Positions 7,263 through 16,273 of a stretch of DNA of 64,000 nucleotides are shown piece by piece; the stretch's first letter is position 1, and each line of letters opens with the position of its first letter. The notes below the pieces were generated by a model, which was not told the origin of the DNA, searched no databases, and saw only the letters and a program-made list of their open reading frames with translations. Position numbers and translations under genes: made by a program. Source of the DNA: Leuconostoc carnosum (GTDB lineage: Bacteria > Bacillota > Bacilli > Lactobacillales > Lactobacillaceae); the NCBI RefSeq assembly GCF_014207505.1, contig NZ_JACHGL010000003.1, forward strand, positions 62,001 to 126,000, in the 5' to 3' direction.

Positions 7263-9472
7263 AAAAAGTACCCAATTTTAATTTTTGTGATACGACGGCT
7301 TGCAGATATAACAATTAGGCTACTTTCCACAACAAGTAGTAAAATAATGGCAATATCATATGATAACGGCAACTGAACAGTAAATTGTGTTAATCCACCT
7401 AAATCAACAAGACCATTCAATAAAAATGACCCGATAAATCTATCAAGAATCAGGCTCAATCCAATACCCAGAGCAAGTGCAAATCCTGCTCTAAATAAAT
7501 ACTGCACTTTCAGCTGGACGTTGGTAAACCCTAACATTTTTTTCAAGGCTAACTGCCGTTTTTCCGTTTCAATCGTCAAGTAGCTTACGAGATAAACAAA
7601 CAAACCAGAAATAACGAGTGTCAAAATTGAAATAATACTAGCTAACAATTTGACTGCAGTTTGGATTGTTGTGATTAAACTTTTTGAACTTGCGCTTGTA
7701 TCTGTCAGTTGGACCTTATCTCGGTGAAACCCGGTCAATAGCTTATCTTTTTGATCTGTACTTTTCAGGTTAATATAAGTATTGTTCATTGGTAAATCTA
7801 AATCAACCAAACTGTACGCTTCTTTCCCTAGATTATTAATGGTCTGATAAGTCCCCACAATTGTCATCTCAGTGTTATCAGATAATTGTGTTTTAATATG
7901 AACTTTTTGTCCAACTTTAAGTTTTAATGTCTTTATGAGGTTACTTGATAGCAACAACTCTTGCTGGTTTTTGGGCGTGTGCCCTGATAATACCTTCATT
8001 TCATATGGTATTGTACTGTACCGGTGTACAGGTATCACTTCATCTTTTAGGACAATCTTAGTTTCTTGAATATAACCACTTGATTTAATTGATGTCAGAG
8101 TATTGATTTGTTGCAACGCTTCACCTCGTATTGTGTGATCTGGCGTGCGCATGACAACATCAACCTTTGGTAATCCAAAAAGGCTGTCAACATGACCTTT
8201 AAAGCCTTGATTTAGGGTTGCAATCATTAAACTCAAAAATACAAAAAGTCCTATCACAAGCGTAAAAGTCATATAATGTCCAATTTTTTGAACATAATCT
8301 TTAAACGCAATCCCTATTTGAAGAGGTAGCGAATTTTTAGTCAAATCAAAATTAAATTTACCTTGCTTGGATTTACTTTGCCCATCTTGAAAAGCTGATG
8401 CTGGCGAAATATTACCAGTCTCTTTAAGTGATAATAAGATAATTATCATGGAGAGACCTAACATCAGCAAAGTGATAGCAAGCACTACAACAATATTAAG
8501 TGGTATATGTTTAACACTTGTAAAGCCATTTAAGTGCCAGAAAAATATAAATGCTACATTACTTGTCCAGAAACTCGCCAATATAGCAACAAATAGCCCA
8601 GCCATATTACTTAATAAAAAAGCAGACACATAAGCCAACTTGACTTGACGACCACTCATACCTAACGTTTTGAATGTCGCAATTTTTTTACGATCCTTGG
8701 CTATGCCAGAAACAAGTGCAAAGCGTATCACAAACTGACAAATTCCAAACAAAAAAATGGCAGCTAAAATAATAACCAAAGCCACAATAGTAGGCAACAT
8801 CGTGTAGGCTTTCTGAATGTAAGCTTTATCATAAATCAAATCTGCTTTTAGTCGATTATGATAATCTGATAGCAGATTATCTGCATTTTTAGGTTTTTTT
8901 ACTAGGTCAACAAAGGCCATCTGAGTCATTTGGCTACCTTTTTGGGCTACCAAGGTATTGAAAGTCGTTTGTGATACAATGCCCTGCTTATACTTAAAAA
9001 GCGGGCTACCAAGTAGCTGATCTTCATAAAAACCTTTCACAATCAAGTTTTTATTCCCAATATGAATCGTATCACCACGTTTAAAATTACCAGTTGATTC
9101 TAGGTATGACGCAAGTATAACCTCATGGTCTGACGGTGCCTGTACATTGACACGCGTGGTATCATCTGAGAGCAGTAAAGCAATATTTTGCTTATCTTTG
9201 CCTTCAACTTGCGTGATAATATTAGGTACAGATGAAACATTTTTTACATTCTTAAGACCTTTTAAATCAGCTGCCACATCTTGTTGCGTATCTTGTTTGA
9301 CAAGGATATCAGGTAACTTATGAGTGCGGTATGCTGTTTGATACTGCGAAACATTTGCTTGATAAGCTGTTAAGACTGTAATCATCGTTAAACTTGATAA
9401 AAGGGTTAGAATAGCAATTGTCACCATAAAGGCTTTTTGTCCTAAAATTAATGACTTGACAATTTTTTGCAT
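7259..9472 (-). CDS. FtsX/MacB-type ABC transporter permease
   Basis: A 737-residue permease with an N-terminal membrane anchor, a large extracytoplasmic region (about 45-225), three helices, a second membrane anchor and extracytoplasmic loop, and a last group of three helices. This is the double-FtsX layout of peptide-resistance exporters such as the BceB/LolCE-like group. It follows the ATPase gene by one base and overlaps the nucleotidyltransferase gene, so the three are co-transcribed. The substrate is unknown; an HxlR regulator is encoded divergently. Full length, with no sign of damage. Confidence 0.85.
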   Translation of the reverse strand: MQKIVKSLILGQKAFMVTIAILTLLSSLTMITVLTAYQANVSQYQTAYRTHKLPDILVKQDTQQDVAADLKGLKNVKNVSSVPNIITQVEGKDKQNIALLLSDDTTRVNVQAPSDHEVILASYLESTGNFKRGDTIHIGNKNLIVKGFYEDQLLGSPLFKYKQGIVSQTTFNTLVAQKGSQMTQMAFVDLVKKPKNADNLLSDYHNRLKADLIYDKAYIQKAYTMLPTIVALVIILAAIFLFGICQFVIRFALVSGIAKDRKKIATFKTLGMSGRQVKLAYVSAFLLSNMAGLFVAILASFWTSNVAFIFFWHLNGFTSVKHIPLNIVVVLAITLLMLGLSMIIILLSLKETGNISPASAFQDGQSKSKQGKFNFDLTKNSLPLQIGIAFKDYVQKIGHYMTFTLVIGLFVFLSLMIATLNQGFKGHVDSLFGLPKVDVVMRTPDHTIRGEALQQINTLTSIKSSGYIQETKIVLKDEVIPVHRYSTIPYEMKVLSGHTPKNQQELLLSSNLIKTLKLKVGQKVHIKTQLSDNTEMTIVGTYQTINNLGKEAYSLVDLDLPMNNTYINLKSTDQKDKLLTGFHRDKVQLTDTSASSKSLITTIQTAVKLLASIISILTLVISGLFVYLVSYLTIETEKRQLALKKMLGFTNVQLKVQYLFRAGFALALGIGLSLILDRFIGSFLLNGLVDLGGLTQFTVQLPLSYDIAIILLLVVESSLIVISASRRITKIKIGYFL

Positions 9473-9473
9473 T

Positions 9474-10229
9474 TTACCACCCCATCTCTAGTAGCCAAGC
9501 TTCAACTTCTGATCGCCTAGCTTTGAGTTGGCTAGCGTCATAAGGTGTAAAAATACGGTCACCATAAATCTGCCCATCTTTTATGAATAAAATTCTATCA
9601 GCACGAAGTGCTGCCTTTAGATCATGCGTGACCATGACAATTGTTTGCCCGTTTTGATTATTTAAAGTGAGATTATCTAGTACTTCTATACCAGAAGTTG
9701 AGTCCAAGGCCCCTGTTGGTTCATCTGCAAAAAGAATTTTCGGTTGATTAATCAGACTTCTAGCAATCGCCACACGTTGCTTTTGTCCACCCGATAAATG
9801 ATTAATTGCTTGATTAGCATGGTCTCCTAATCCCAATCCAGTAAGCAAATCTTTGGCACGTTGTATCACTTGCTTTTTAGATTTTGATTTCAATAGGAAT
9901 CCTGGCAGACACACATTTTCTAACACGCTCAAATGTTCAATCAGGTTAAATGATTGAAAAATAAAACCAATTTCTTTGCGTCTAAATCTTGATAAAGCTT
10001 TATCAGAAAGTTTGGTTAAATCTTGTGCTTCAAAAACCACTTGCCCACTTGTCGGCTGATCCATAGTTGATATGTTTTGTAATAGCGTTGACTTGCCCGC
10101 ACCTGAAGGTCCCATAATCACGGTGAAAGTCGATTCAAAAATTTCTAAATCAATCCCCTCTAAAATTTGGTTATTGTTGTCATATCGCTTAGATAAGTTT
10201 TTAACTTGAATAATACTTTTCTCTGTCAT
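9474..10229 (-). CDS. ABC transporter ATP-binding protein (MacB/LolD-like)
   Basis: A 251-residue ATPase with Walker A GPSGAGKST, signature LSGGQKQR, Walker B ILFADEPTGALDS and the H-loop VTHDLKAA. It belongs to the group that drives FtsX-type permeases by mechanotransmission. The C-terminus carries a longer-than-usual tail (residues 225-251). AGAAGGGG lies 9 nt before the ATG. It leads an operon with the FtsX permease and the broken membrane nucleotidyltransferase, and its promoter region is shared with the divergent HxlR gene, which is the obvious candidate regulator. Confidence 0.9.
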   Translation of the reverse strand: MTEKSIIQVKNLSKRYDNNNQILEGIDLEIFESTFTVIMGPSGAGKSTLLQNISTMDQPTSGQVVFEAQDLTKLSDKALSRFRRKEIGFIFQSFNLIEHLSVLENVCLPGFLLKSKSKKQVIQRAKDLLTGLGLGDHANQAINHLSGGQKQRVAIARSLINQPKILFADEPTGALDSTSGIEVLDNLTLNNQNGQTIVMVTHDLKAALRADRILFIKDGQIYGDRIFTPYDASQLKARRSEVEAWLLEMGW

Positions 10230-10310
10230 TGGTTTATGCCCCTTCTTATGATATATTAACTATAATAAACAGAAGTGATATTATTCACAATAAGGGAAAA
10301 AAAGTATACT

Positions 10311-10613
10311 ATGCCAACTACCTGTCCAGTTCAAGACACAATTGATGTCGTTAAAGGAAAATTTACCATTGAAATTCTAGAAGCAATCCATAACGGTTAT
10401 AATCATTACGGCATGATGAAAAACCATATCCCTACTATTAATCCTAGAATCCTTGCTACAAGGATAAAGGCACTTGAATCAAACGGCATTATTACACGGG
10501 AACATTTACCCACTATTCCGCCACAAATTGCCTATCATTTTACAGATAAAGGATTAAAACTATTACAGCTCGTACCTGAAATTAAGGCTTGGTATGGTGA
10601 TTATCATGAGTGA
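10311..10613 (+). CDS. HxlR-family transcriptional regulator
   Basis: A 100-residue winged-helix protein: PTTCPVQDTIDVVKGKF, then INPRILATRIKAL (recognition helix region) and a C-terminal KGLKLLQL helix, matching the HxlR/MarR-like fold. The conserved N-terminal cysteine (CPV) is present; in some family members it senses electrophiles or disulfide stress. I placed the start at the ATG (10311), which gives the usual HxlR N-terminus; a GTG 36 bases upstream is open but less typical. It is divergent from the ABC operon. GTGA and TCAC half-sites around 10276-10289 could be its operator. Confidence 0.88.
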   Translation: MPTTCPVQDTIDVVKGKFTIEILEAIHNGYNHYGMMKNHIPTINPRILATRIKALESNGIITREHLPTIPPQIAYHFTDKGLKLLQLVPEIKAWYGDYHE

Positions 10614-10646
10614 TGAATTGCTGTTTTGAGTCAATATAAGCACATA

Positions 10647-10672
10647 AAAAAGCCAAACTCGTTTGGCTTTTT
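10647..10672. terminator. Bidirectional terminator after the HxlR gene
   Basis: Arms AAAAAGCCAAAC and GTTTGGCTTTTT (10647-10658 and 10661-10672) form a hairpin with an A-run before and a T-run after, suited to stop transcription from either side. Confidence 0.88.
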
Positions 10673-10787
10673 ATAATTAAAATAATTTCAAAAGATGTAA
10701 TAGTGGTAATTGACCGAATAACCACATTGATATCAATAATACTGTGATTATAAACTTAAAAATAATTCTTTTATGAATTCTTGGTCT

Positions 10788-12725
10788 TTATTTATTCAAA
10801 GACTGTAATTTTTGACGTAGTTCGTTATTTACAGCATATATATAAGTACCATGAACACCTCGTGTTAATAGAATATTGACTACGTTTTTTAAAAATGCCT
10901 TGTTTTCAATTGTATTATAGTTTCCATTTTCTTTTCGAATTTTAAGATGATCATATGAAAAATCTGCATTAATGTCTAGAGAATTTGATTTTTCGTTCCA
11001 TATAATGGAGGGTCCCAAAATCACACCAACATAGTTTAAATCAATTCCTTGCACAGTGAAATCACTCCCAACTTCACCAATACTTTCATTAATTTCTTGC
11101 CAAGGTATTTGCTTTTTCTGAGCCTCTTGCACTTCAGATAATTCTAAGTTCCATGGCATTACTTCAGTACCAAAGTTTACCGTCCAATATTTTCCATCTT
11201 TCGGTCTTGATTTTTGCGAGTACTGCCAATCATATGTTGCTACTATTCTACTTAAGCCATCGTCTTGGTTTTTAATTTTAATTGCTTCTTTAAATGCTTT
11301 AGCCTCATCAAAAAATTTAATGTCATATGCTTCATCATCAGGAATAGTAACTAGTGAATTTTTTTCAAAATGTGCTAAGTCTTTAATCCATTTTTGTGTT
11401 TCTTGATTAGCTTGTATACGCCACTGATCATCTAAGTAGACTGTTTTGGTATCCAGTCCATTAAGTAAGTTAAACAAATCCACATTATTCTCTACCTTAC
11501 TTCGCGCTGATATAACTTGTTTTGGATCATAGACTACGACTAATGTTCTAGCTAACTCATGCAAAGCGATCAAGTCGGGTTTCCACTGATTTTTATTAAC
11601 TCGACCATAGTTACCACTCCACAAGAGATGGGCTTCATCTACAAGGAGAACATCAACCATTTTCCCTTCATTAATAAATCTTGGTACGTCCATAACAACA
11701 TCACTACCCATATTGAGCTTTTTTGCAATTTGCTCATAGGTTCGCCGTTGCTGTTCATGACGTACTAATAAAACCGTTTTTGATGTATGTTGTGTCTTCA
11801 AATCATCATTTAAAACCGGGTATGGATTACGCCAAATATCATAAAAAAGTTGAGACATTAGAACCGTTTTACCTGAACCGGCTAATCCTTGAATCTTGAT
11901 AACTTTATTATTTGCGCCATTCACAAGTGTTTCTGCAATGACAAGTCCTATTTCGTTTTTTGCTTGCTCCTGTTGTCGACTTAAAGACTTAAATGGACTA
12001 TTAGCAAACAGTGCTGAATTACGTATATCACGAATACTTGAAACAACCTTTTGTTTATATAAACGTTCCCATATTTCAGGAAATATTCCTGTTCTATAGG
12101 CTTCGCGACCATAGAAGTCAATCGATAGTCCATTATTACGACCATTGTATATTTTTTCAAACTTTTTATCACCCAACAAGTAATTCATAAACATTTGCTC
12201 AAGTTCAAGTGTTGCAGATTTATTAAATTTTGTATGTCCAATGATGTAAAGTTTTTCTTTTTCCCCATCAGAATCACTTTTAATAGCATTTAACTTATCA
12301 TCAGATGATCTTAGATGCTCCATTGTTCTACGTACAATAGAACTTGCTTCACCGACATAGACTAATTGCTTAGTCTGTCCCGAGTATTGATTCAACTTTT
12401 GTCCAACTCCTAAATAAAGTGTTGGATAATTGGACAAAATAGTATTTCTCTCGTTTTTTTCAAATTTAATGATACCATCGCTAGAGTAGTCAATGGCAGT
12501 CATTATTAAATTATTACTTTCTAAAAAATCAAATACTGAGAGAATTTCATGAGCATTTAATTCCAACAAATTAAAATATTCAGCTAATAACTCATTGGGT
12601 ATTGCCCGCTTATTTTTTTCCCAATTTTGAACGGCTTGCCTAGTAACGTTCAAAACTTGCGCGACATTTTCTTGAGTAAGTCCTTTATTTTCACGTTTCT
12701 CTTTAATTAATTCATATATTTTCAT
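10788..12725 (-). CDS. XRE HTH / GIY-YIG / DUF2075 helicase-like fusion protein
   Basis: A 645-residue protein in three parts. Residues 1-55 are an XRE helix-turn-helix (LTQENVAQVLNVTRQAVQNW). Residues about 100-185 resemble a GIY-YIG nuclease: LVYVGEASSIVRRTMEH and a distal glutamate in ATLELEQMF, with a degenerate first motif (LYLG). Residues 270-645 are a DUF2075 superfamily 1 ATPase with Walker A GLAGSGKT (280-287), Walker B LLVDEAH (360-366), VQGIDLNYVGV and LLTRGVHG. DUF2075 proteins are often fused to GIY-YIG nucleases; the DNA-binding N-terminus is unusual. A role in phage defence or DNA repair is possible but unproven. There is no clear Shine-Dalgarno before the ATG. Confidence 0.85.
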   Translation of the reverse strand: MKIYELIKEKRENKGLTQENVAQVLNVTRQAVQNWEKNKRAIPNELLAEYFNLLELNAHEILSVFDFLESNNLIMTAIDYSSDGIIKFEKNERNTILSNYPTLYLGVGQKLNQYSGQTKQLVYVGEASSIVRRTMEHLRSSDDKLNAIKSDSDGEKEKLYIIGHTKFNKSATLELEQMFMNYLLGDKKFEKIYNGRNNGLSIDFYGREAYRTGIFPEIWERLYKQKVVSSIRDIRNSALFANSPFKSLSRQQEQAKNEIGLVIAETLVNGANNKVIKIQGLAGSGKTVLMSQLFYDIWRNPYPVLNDDLKTQHTSKTVLLVRHEQQRRTYEQIAKKLNMGSDVVMDVPRFINEGKMVDVLLVDEAHLLWSGNYGRVNKNQWKPDLIALHELARTLVVVYDPKQVISARSKVENNVDLFNLLNGLDTKTVYLDDQWRIQANQETQKWIKDLAHFEKNSLVTIPDDEAYDIKFFDEAKAFKEAIKIKNQDDGLSRIVATYDWQYSQKSRPKDGKYWTVNFGTEVMPWNLELSEVQEAQKKQIPWQEINESIGEVGSDFTVQGIDLNYVGVILGPSIIWNEKSNSLDINADFSYDHLKIRKENGNYNTIENKAFLKNVVNILLTRGVHGTYIYAVNNELRQKLQSLNK

Positions 12726-12746
12726 AGCTTAATTATCTCAAAACAC

Positions 12747-12787
12747 AATAACGTAAAAAGCAACATTATGTTGCTTTTTATGTTATT
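12747..12787. terminator. 41-bp imperfect palindrome: terminator and possible XRE operator
   Basis: Two 19-bp arms (12747-12765 and 12769-12787) match with one mismatch around a 3-nt loop. The core GCAACA/TGTTGC is flanked by A and T runs, so it can terminate the DUF2130 transcript. It also begins about 20 bases upstream of the XRE-fusion start codon, where an autoregulatory operator would be expected. Confidence 0.75.
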
Positions 12788-14171
12788 ACCCTACACCCTC
12801 AAACTTCGCCTTCATCGTCGGATTGCCACGTGTTAGCTTCTTAACACTCACATCATCCAACTTATTATTAGCTAAACGTAATTGATTCTCATACGTTGTT
12901 AATGACCGTTTAACAGCTTCCATGCGTGCAATCGATTTATCAATCTCGTCAATAGCATTTTTGAAATTCTTTGATGCGCTCTGGTAGTTTTTACCAAAAG
13001 CGTTCTTAAAATTGGTTAGATCACTTTCAAAATGTGTGATATCAATATTTTGCTCGCGAACTTGTTCCAATTCTTGCTTATATTCAACAGTATTCAGTGC
13101 AGCGTTACGCAACACGCCGATAAATTGAATGAAGAATTGCGGACGAATAACATACATTTTTTCATAGTCATTAACTTGGACAATGCCTGTATTATATAAG
13201 TCGCTATCAGCTTCAAGCATTGAAACAAGGACTGCGTACTCAGTCTTTTTCTCACGGCGGTCTTTATCTAATTCTTTGAAAAAGTCGGTATTCTTATGTT
13301 TTGCTGCTGTCGTGTCAGCCTCATTCTTCATATCAAACATAATACTGATAAATTCCATATCTTCTTGATAATCACGGAAAATAAAGTCGCCCTTTGAGTT
13401 CGCTTCTGATAATGTATTATCTTTTTCAAAATAGGCATTAGGAAAGGCATATGGACGGATTTTATTGAATTCAGTCATGGCATATTGTTCCAAACTTTCA
13501 CCAATTTCTTTAGTTGATTGGCGTGCCTTAAAATCCTTATAAAATTCTACCTGTTCGTTTGCTGTTTTTAATTGGGCTTCATATTGACTTTGGATATTAG
13601 CGAGCTGTAACTGCTTTTCTTGATCTTTTAATTGCAATTGAGACGTTAGCTCTGACAATTTCTGATCACGTTCCGCTAATTCACCTTGTGTTGCAGCATC
13701 TTTTTTCAATAACTGCGTTTCCAACTCAGATTGGTTCTGTTGTTTAATTGATGCAATCTTGGTTTCAAGTGCCACAATTTCCGATTCTTTTTGAGTAATG
13801 GTAGCTTGTAAATCTAAGTCTTTTTGGACCAATTGTGATTTAAGCTCAACTTCATTTTGTTGGGCAATGCTTTTAAGCTGTGTTTCTAATTCAACAATCC
13901 GTGTGGCTTTATCATTAATATTTTCTTGAAACTGCTGTTTTTGCTGCTGTAATTGGTTCGCTAATTCTGCCTTGGTTTGTTTATCTTGCTGTGATTCCCA
14001 ATCTTCCTTAGCTTGTGCTAACTTTTCATCGAGAATCTCAGCTATTTTTCCATTAATCACGCTGGTGTCGATGTTCTGTTCATCAGTTAAATCAACAACA
14101 TCCCCTAATTGGGCTGTTTGATCCAAGACAAGTTCTGTCTGTGATGCAATATGGAATTTAATTTTTGACAT
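12786..14171 (-). CDS. DUF2130 coiled-coil protein
   Basis: A 461-residue protein. Residues about 50-215 are a long, glutamine-rich coiled coil. They are followed by a DUF2130 domain with SKGDFIFRDY and FISIMFDMKNEADTT, spacing reminiscent of a PD-(D/E)XK-like nuclease core as in RmuC-type proteins. A second helical stretch (about 375-450) ends the protein. The molecular role of DUF2130 is not established; the fold suggests a DNA-associated nuclease or scaffold. It lies directly upstream of the XRE/GIY-YIG/DUF2075 gene on the same strand, separated by the 12747-12787 hairpin, so the two are probably transcribed separately. Confidence 0.8.
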   Translation of the reverse strand: MSKIKFHIASQTELVLDQTAQLGDVVDLTDEQNIDTSVINGKIAEILDEKLAQAKEDWESQQDKQTKAELANQLQQQKQQFQENINDKATRIVELETQLKSIAQQNEVELKSQLVQKDLDLQATITQKESEIVALETKIASIKQQNQSELETQLLKKDAATQGELAERDQKLSELTSQLQLKDQEKQLQLANIQSQYEAQLKTANEQVEFYKDFKARQSTKEIGESLEQYAMTEFNKIRPYAFPNAYFEKDNTLSEANSKGDFIFRDYQEDMEFISIMFDMKNEADTTAAKHKNTDFFKELDKDRREKKTEYAVLVSMLEADSDLYNTGIVQVNDYEKMYVIRPQFFIQFIGVLRNAALNTVEYKQELEQVREQNIDITHFESDLTNFKNAFGKNYQSASKNFKNAIDEIDKSIARMEAVKRSLTTYENQLRLANNKLDDVSVKKLTRGNPTMKAKFEGVG

Positions 14172-14321
14172 GCTTAGTCAATCCCCCATCTTTTTTAAAA
14201 GTACATAATTATTCTTATTATAACAAAGTTTGTTTTAACCAATTAAATTTTATGATATCAATGGCATAAAGTATCTGTATCGTTTTGTGTGAATAAAAGT
14301 ATTAGATAATTATATAGAAAT

Positions 14322-14354
14322 AAAAAACGACTGATCACAAAACAGTCGTTTTTT
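14322..14354. terminator. Terminator after the amino-acid permease
   Basis: Arms AAAAAACGACTG and CAGTCGTTTTTT (14322-14333 and 14343-14354) surround a 9-nt loop. It lies 6 bases beyond the permease stop codon on the minus strand. Confidence 0.9.
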
Positions 14355-14360
14355 GGTCAT

Positions 14361-15683
14361 TTATTTTTGACGTTTTTGCATGATGAAGTACAATGGTAAT
14401 CCTGCAAGTGTCGCAGCGACACCAGTCAATGCTAATTGCCATTCTGTCATAAGTGTCATCACAATAATGAATAAACCACCTAAAATCGCAATAATAGGCA
14501 CGATCGGATACAGAGGTACACGGTAAGGTCGTTTAAGATCAGGCTCTGTGTGGCGTAGCTTAATGACCGCGACAAAAACCAAAGTGTAGAACAACCAAAT
14601 AACGAAAACTAGCATGTCCGTCAGCATATCAAAGCCACCCATAAACATTAAGCCAATCGCTAAGACAAGTTGGAAAGTGCCAGCAACATAGGGCACTTGG
14701 AAACGGTTCAACTTCACTAACTGGTTTGAGAATGGCAAGTTATTTTCCAAAGCCATGGCATATGGTAGGCGCATACCAGTCATTGTATAACCATTCAAGG
14801 TGCCATAAATAGAAATTAAGATACCAATTGTAATCAACTTCCCACCGAAGCCACCAAAAATTTGTTGTGCAGCATCCATCGCAGTATTGGCATTCCCTTG
14901 AATCGCATTAAAAGGTAAAGCATGTAAAAAAGCATAATTAACAAGCAAATAAATTGACATGATACCCAGTAATCCACCAGCAATTGCGCGAGGCAGGTCG
15001 CGGGTTGGATTTTTCATTTCACCAGCAATATTACCGACATGAATCCAACCATCATAGGCATACATGGTTGCCAATAATCCAGCACCCATAGCCGAAGCCC
15101 AACCACCAACCGCATGACCTGGAACCACTGGAAAAATGCTCACATCAACACCACCTGGCTGTAATAGCCCAAAAATAATAATCAATGACAATGGAATCAG
15201 CTTGAAAAATAACGTAATGGCTTGGAATTGACCAGCGATTTTTGAACCCAACATATTAATAGCTGCAACTGACACCAGTGCGGCAATTCCGGAAGGAATA
15301 ATAGCCACATATCCCCAGTGAAAGAGATTAGCTACCTGCGTTCCAAAGATAATGCCTTTAGCTGCTAAACTAGCCGGGAAATAAATAATAATTTGTGCCC
15401 AACCTAATACATAACTCGCTAATTTACCGTAGGCGCGTTCGATATATACCAACATACCGCCTGTTTGTGGTAATGCCGCAGCCAATTCAGCACCTGTCAA
15501 ACCTGCAGCCAAACTAATCAAGCCACCCACTAACCACACAAATAATGACATGCTCGTTGAACCTGTCGCATTAGCGACACTTGAGGCTTTATAGAACACG
15601 CCTGCACCAATGACTGTTCCCACAACAGTTGAAATAGCCGGAATTAACGTCATGGTGCGATTAAGATTTTGATTCGTCCCCAT
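14361..15683 (-). CDS. APC-family amino-acid permease
   Basis: A 440-residue membrane protein with about twelve predicted helices. The first helix carries VVGTVIGAGVFYKASSVA, the GAGIF-like substrate-binding motif of amino acid-polyamine-organocation carriers, and LPQTGGMLVYIERAYG is the usual second conserved stretch. It most resembles the LAT-like branch, which includes exchangers such as SteT/YkbA. It probably takes up or exchanges amino acids across the cytoplasmic membrane; the exact substrate is not readable. AGAGGT precedes the ATG. It is monocistronic, with a terminator just after the stop. Confidence 0.88.
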   Translation of the reverse strand: MGTNQNLNRTMTLIPAISTVVGTVIGAGVFYKASSVANATGSTSMSLFVWLVGGLISLAAGLTGAELAAALPQTGGMLVYIERAYGKLASYVLGWAQIIIYFPASLAAKGIIFGTQVANLFHWGYVAIIPSGIAALVSVAAINMLGSKIAGQFQAITLFFKLIPLSLIIIFGLLQPGGVDVSIFPVVPGHAVGGWASAMGAGLLATMYAYDGWIHVGNIAGEMKNPTRDLPRAIAGGLLGIMSIYLLVNYAFLHALPFNAIQGNANTAMDAAQQIFGGFGGKLITIGILISIYGTLNGYTMTGMRLPYAMALENNLPFSNQLVKLNRFQVPYVAGTFQLVLAIGLMFMGGFDMLTDMLVFVIWLFYTLVFVAVIKLRHTEPDLKRPYRVPLYPIVPIIAILGGLFIIVMTLMTEWQLALTGVAATLAGLPLYFIMQKRQK

Positions 15684-15861
15684 GTTTACCTCTTTAACTA
15701 AATTTAATGATACCTTTCTATATTAACAGGTTATTAGACAACAAACATACCATTTTTCAATTTCTTAAAAAGCATCATTCTTGAATTAATAATTACTGTC
15801 CTCCTGCTAACAATTATCCTGACATTTACCGTGCAATTTAAAAAATAAGATAATTGATCAA

Positions 15862-15904
15862 AATAAAAATGCTAGTCAATTATTTGTTGACTAGCATTTT
15901 TATT
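15862..15904 (-). terminator. Terminator of the tRNA-Asn/tRNA-Thr transcript
   Basis: Two 18-bp arms (15862-15879 and 15887-15904) with a 7-nt loop and a TTTTTATTTT tract on the minus strand lie 14 bases after the tRNA-Thr gene. Confidence 0.88.
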
Positions 15905-15917
15905 ATTTTTAGTTTAG

Positions 15918-15991
15918 TGCCGACGAGAGGAATCGAACCTCCGACCCCAGGTTTACGATACCCGTGCTCTACCAACTGAGCTACATCGGCA
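15918..15991 (-). tRNA. tRNA-Thr (anticodon CGT)
   Basis: A 74-nt cloverleaf on the minus strand: acceptor TGCCGAT/GTCGGCA, D-arm GCTCAGTTGGTAGAGC, anticodon loop ATCGTAA and T-arm GGTTCGATTCC. The anticodon CGT reads ACG codons (Thr). CCA is not encoded. It is transcribed about 30 nt behind a tRNA-Asn gene. Confidence 0.95.
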
Positions 15992-16021
15992 AGATGATAA
16001 CTATAATGAGTTATCTGATAA

Positions 16022-16094
16022 CTCCGACTGTCGGGCTCGAACCGACGACAACCTGATTAACAGTCAGGTGCTCTACCAACTGAGCTAAGTCGGA
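16022..16094 (-). tRNA. tRNA-Asn (anticodon GTT), downstream copy
   Basis: A 73-nt cloverleaf on the minus strand with acceptor TCCGACT/AGTCGGA, anticodon stem CCTGA/TCAGG and loop CTGTTAA. CCA is not encoded. It has its own promoter and appears to be co-transcribed with tRNA-Thr. Identical to the copy at 16201-16273. Confidence 0.96.
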
Positions 16095-16118
16095 ATAATT
16101 GCTTAACACAACTATTTA

Positions 16119-16147
16119 ATTATGCCAGTTTCATTCTTATTTGTCAA
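16119..16147 (-). promoter_or_regulatory. Promoter of the tRNA-Asn/tRNA-Thr unit
   Basis: Minus strand TTGACA (16147-16142), 17 nt, then CATAAT (16124-16119) with TG just before the -10 box. It lies 25 bases upstream of the tRNA. Confidence 0.8.
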
Positions 16148-16161
16148 CACTTTTCAAGTCA

Positions 16162-16191
16162 CAAAAAAAGCAAATCTAATAAGATTTGCTT
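16162..16191 (-). terminator. Terminator between the two tRNA-Asn genes
   Basis: A 10-bp stem (AAGCAAATCT/AGATTTGCTT) with a 4-nt loop, followed by a run of T on the minus strand. It ends the transcript of the upstream tRNA-Asn copy. Confidence 0.87.
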
Positions 16192-16200
16192 CTCATAAAA

Positions 16201-16273
16201 CTCCGACTGTCGGGCTCGAACCGACGACAACCTGATTAACAGTCAGGTGCTCTACCAACTGAGCTAAGTCGGA
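16201..16273 (-). tRNA. tRNA-Asn (anticodon GTT), upstream copy
   Basis: Same 73-nt sequence as the 16022-16094 gene, with anticodon GTT and no encoded CCA. It has a consensus promoter that lies just beyond the lysS stop codon and is followed by its own terminator, so it forms a one-gene unit. Confidence 0.96.
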
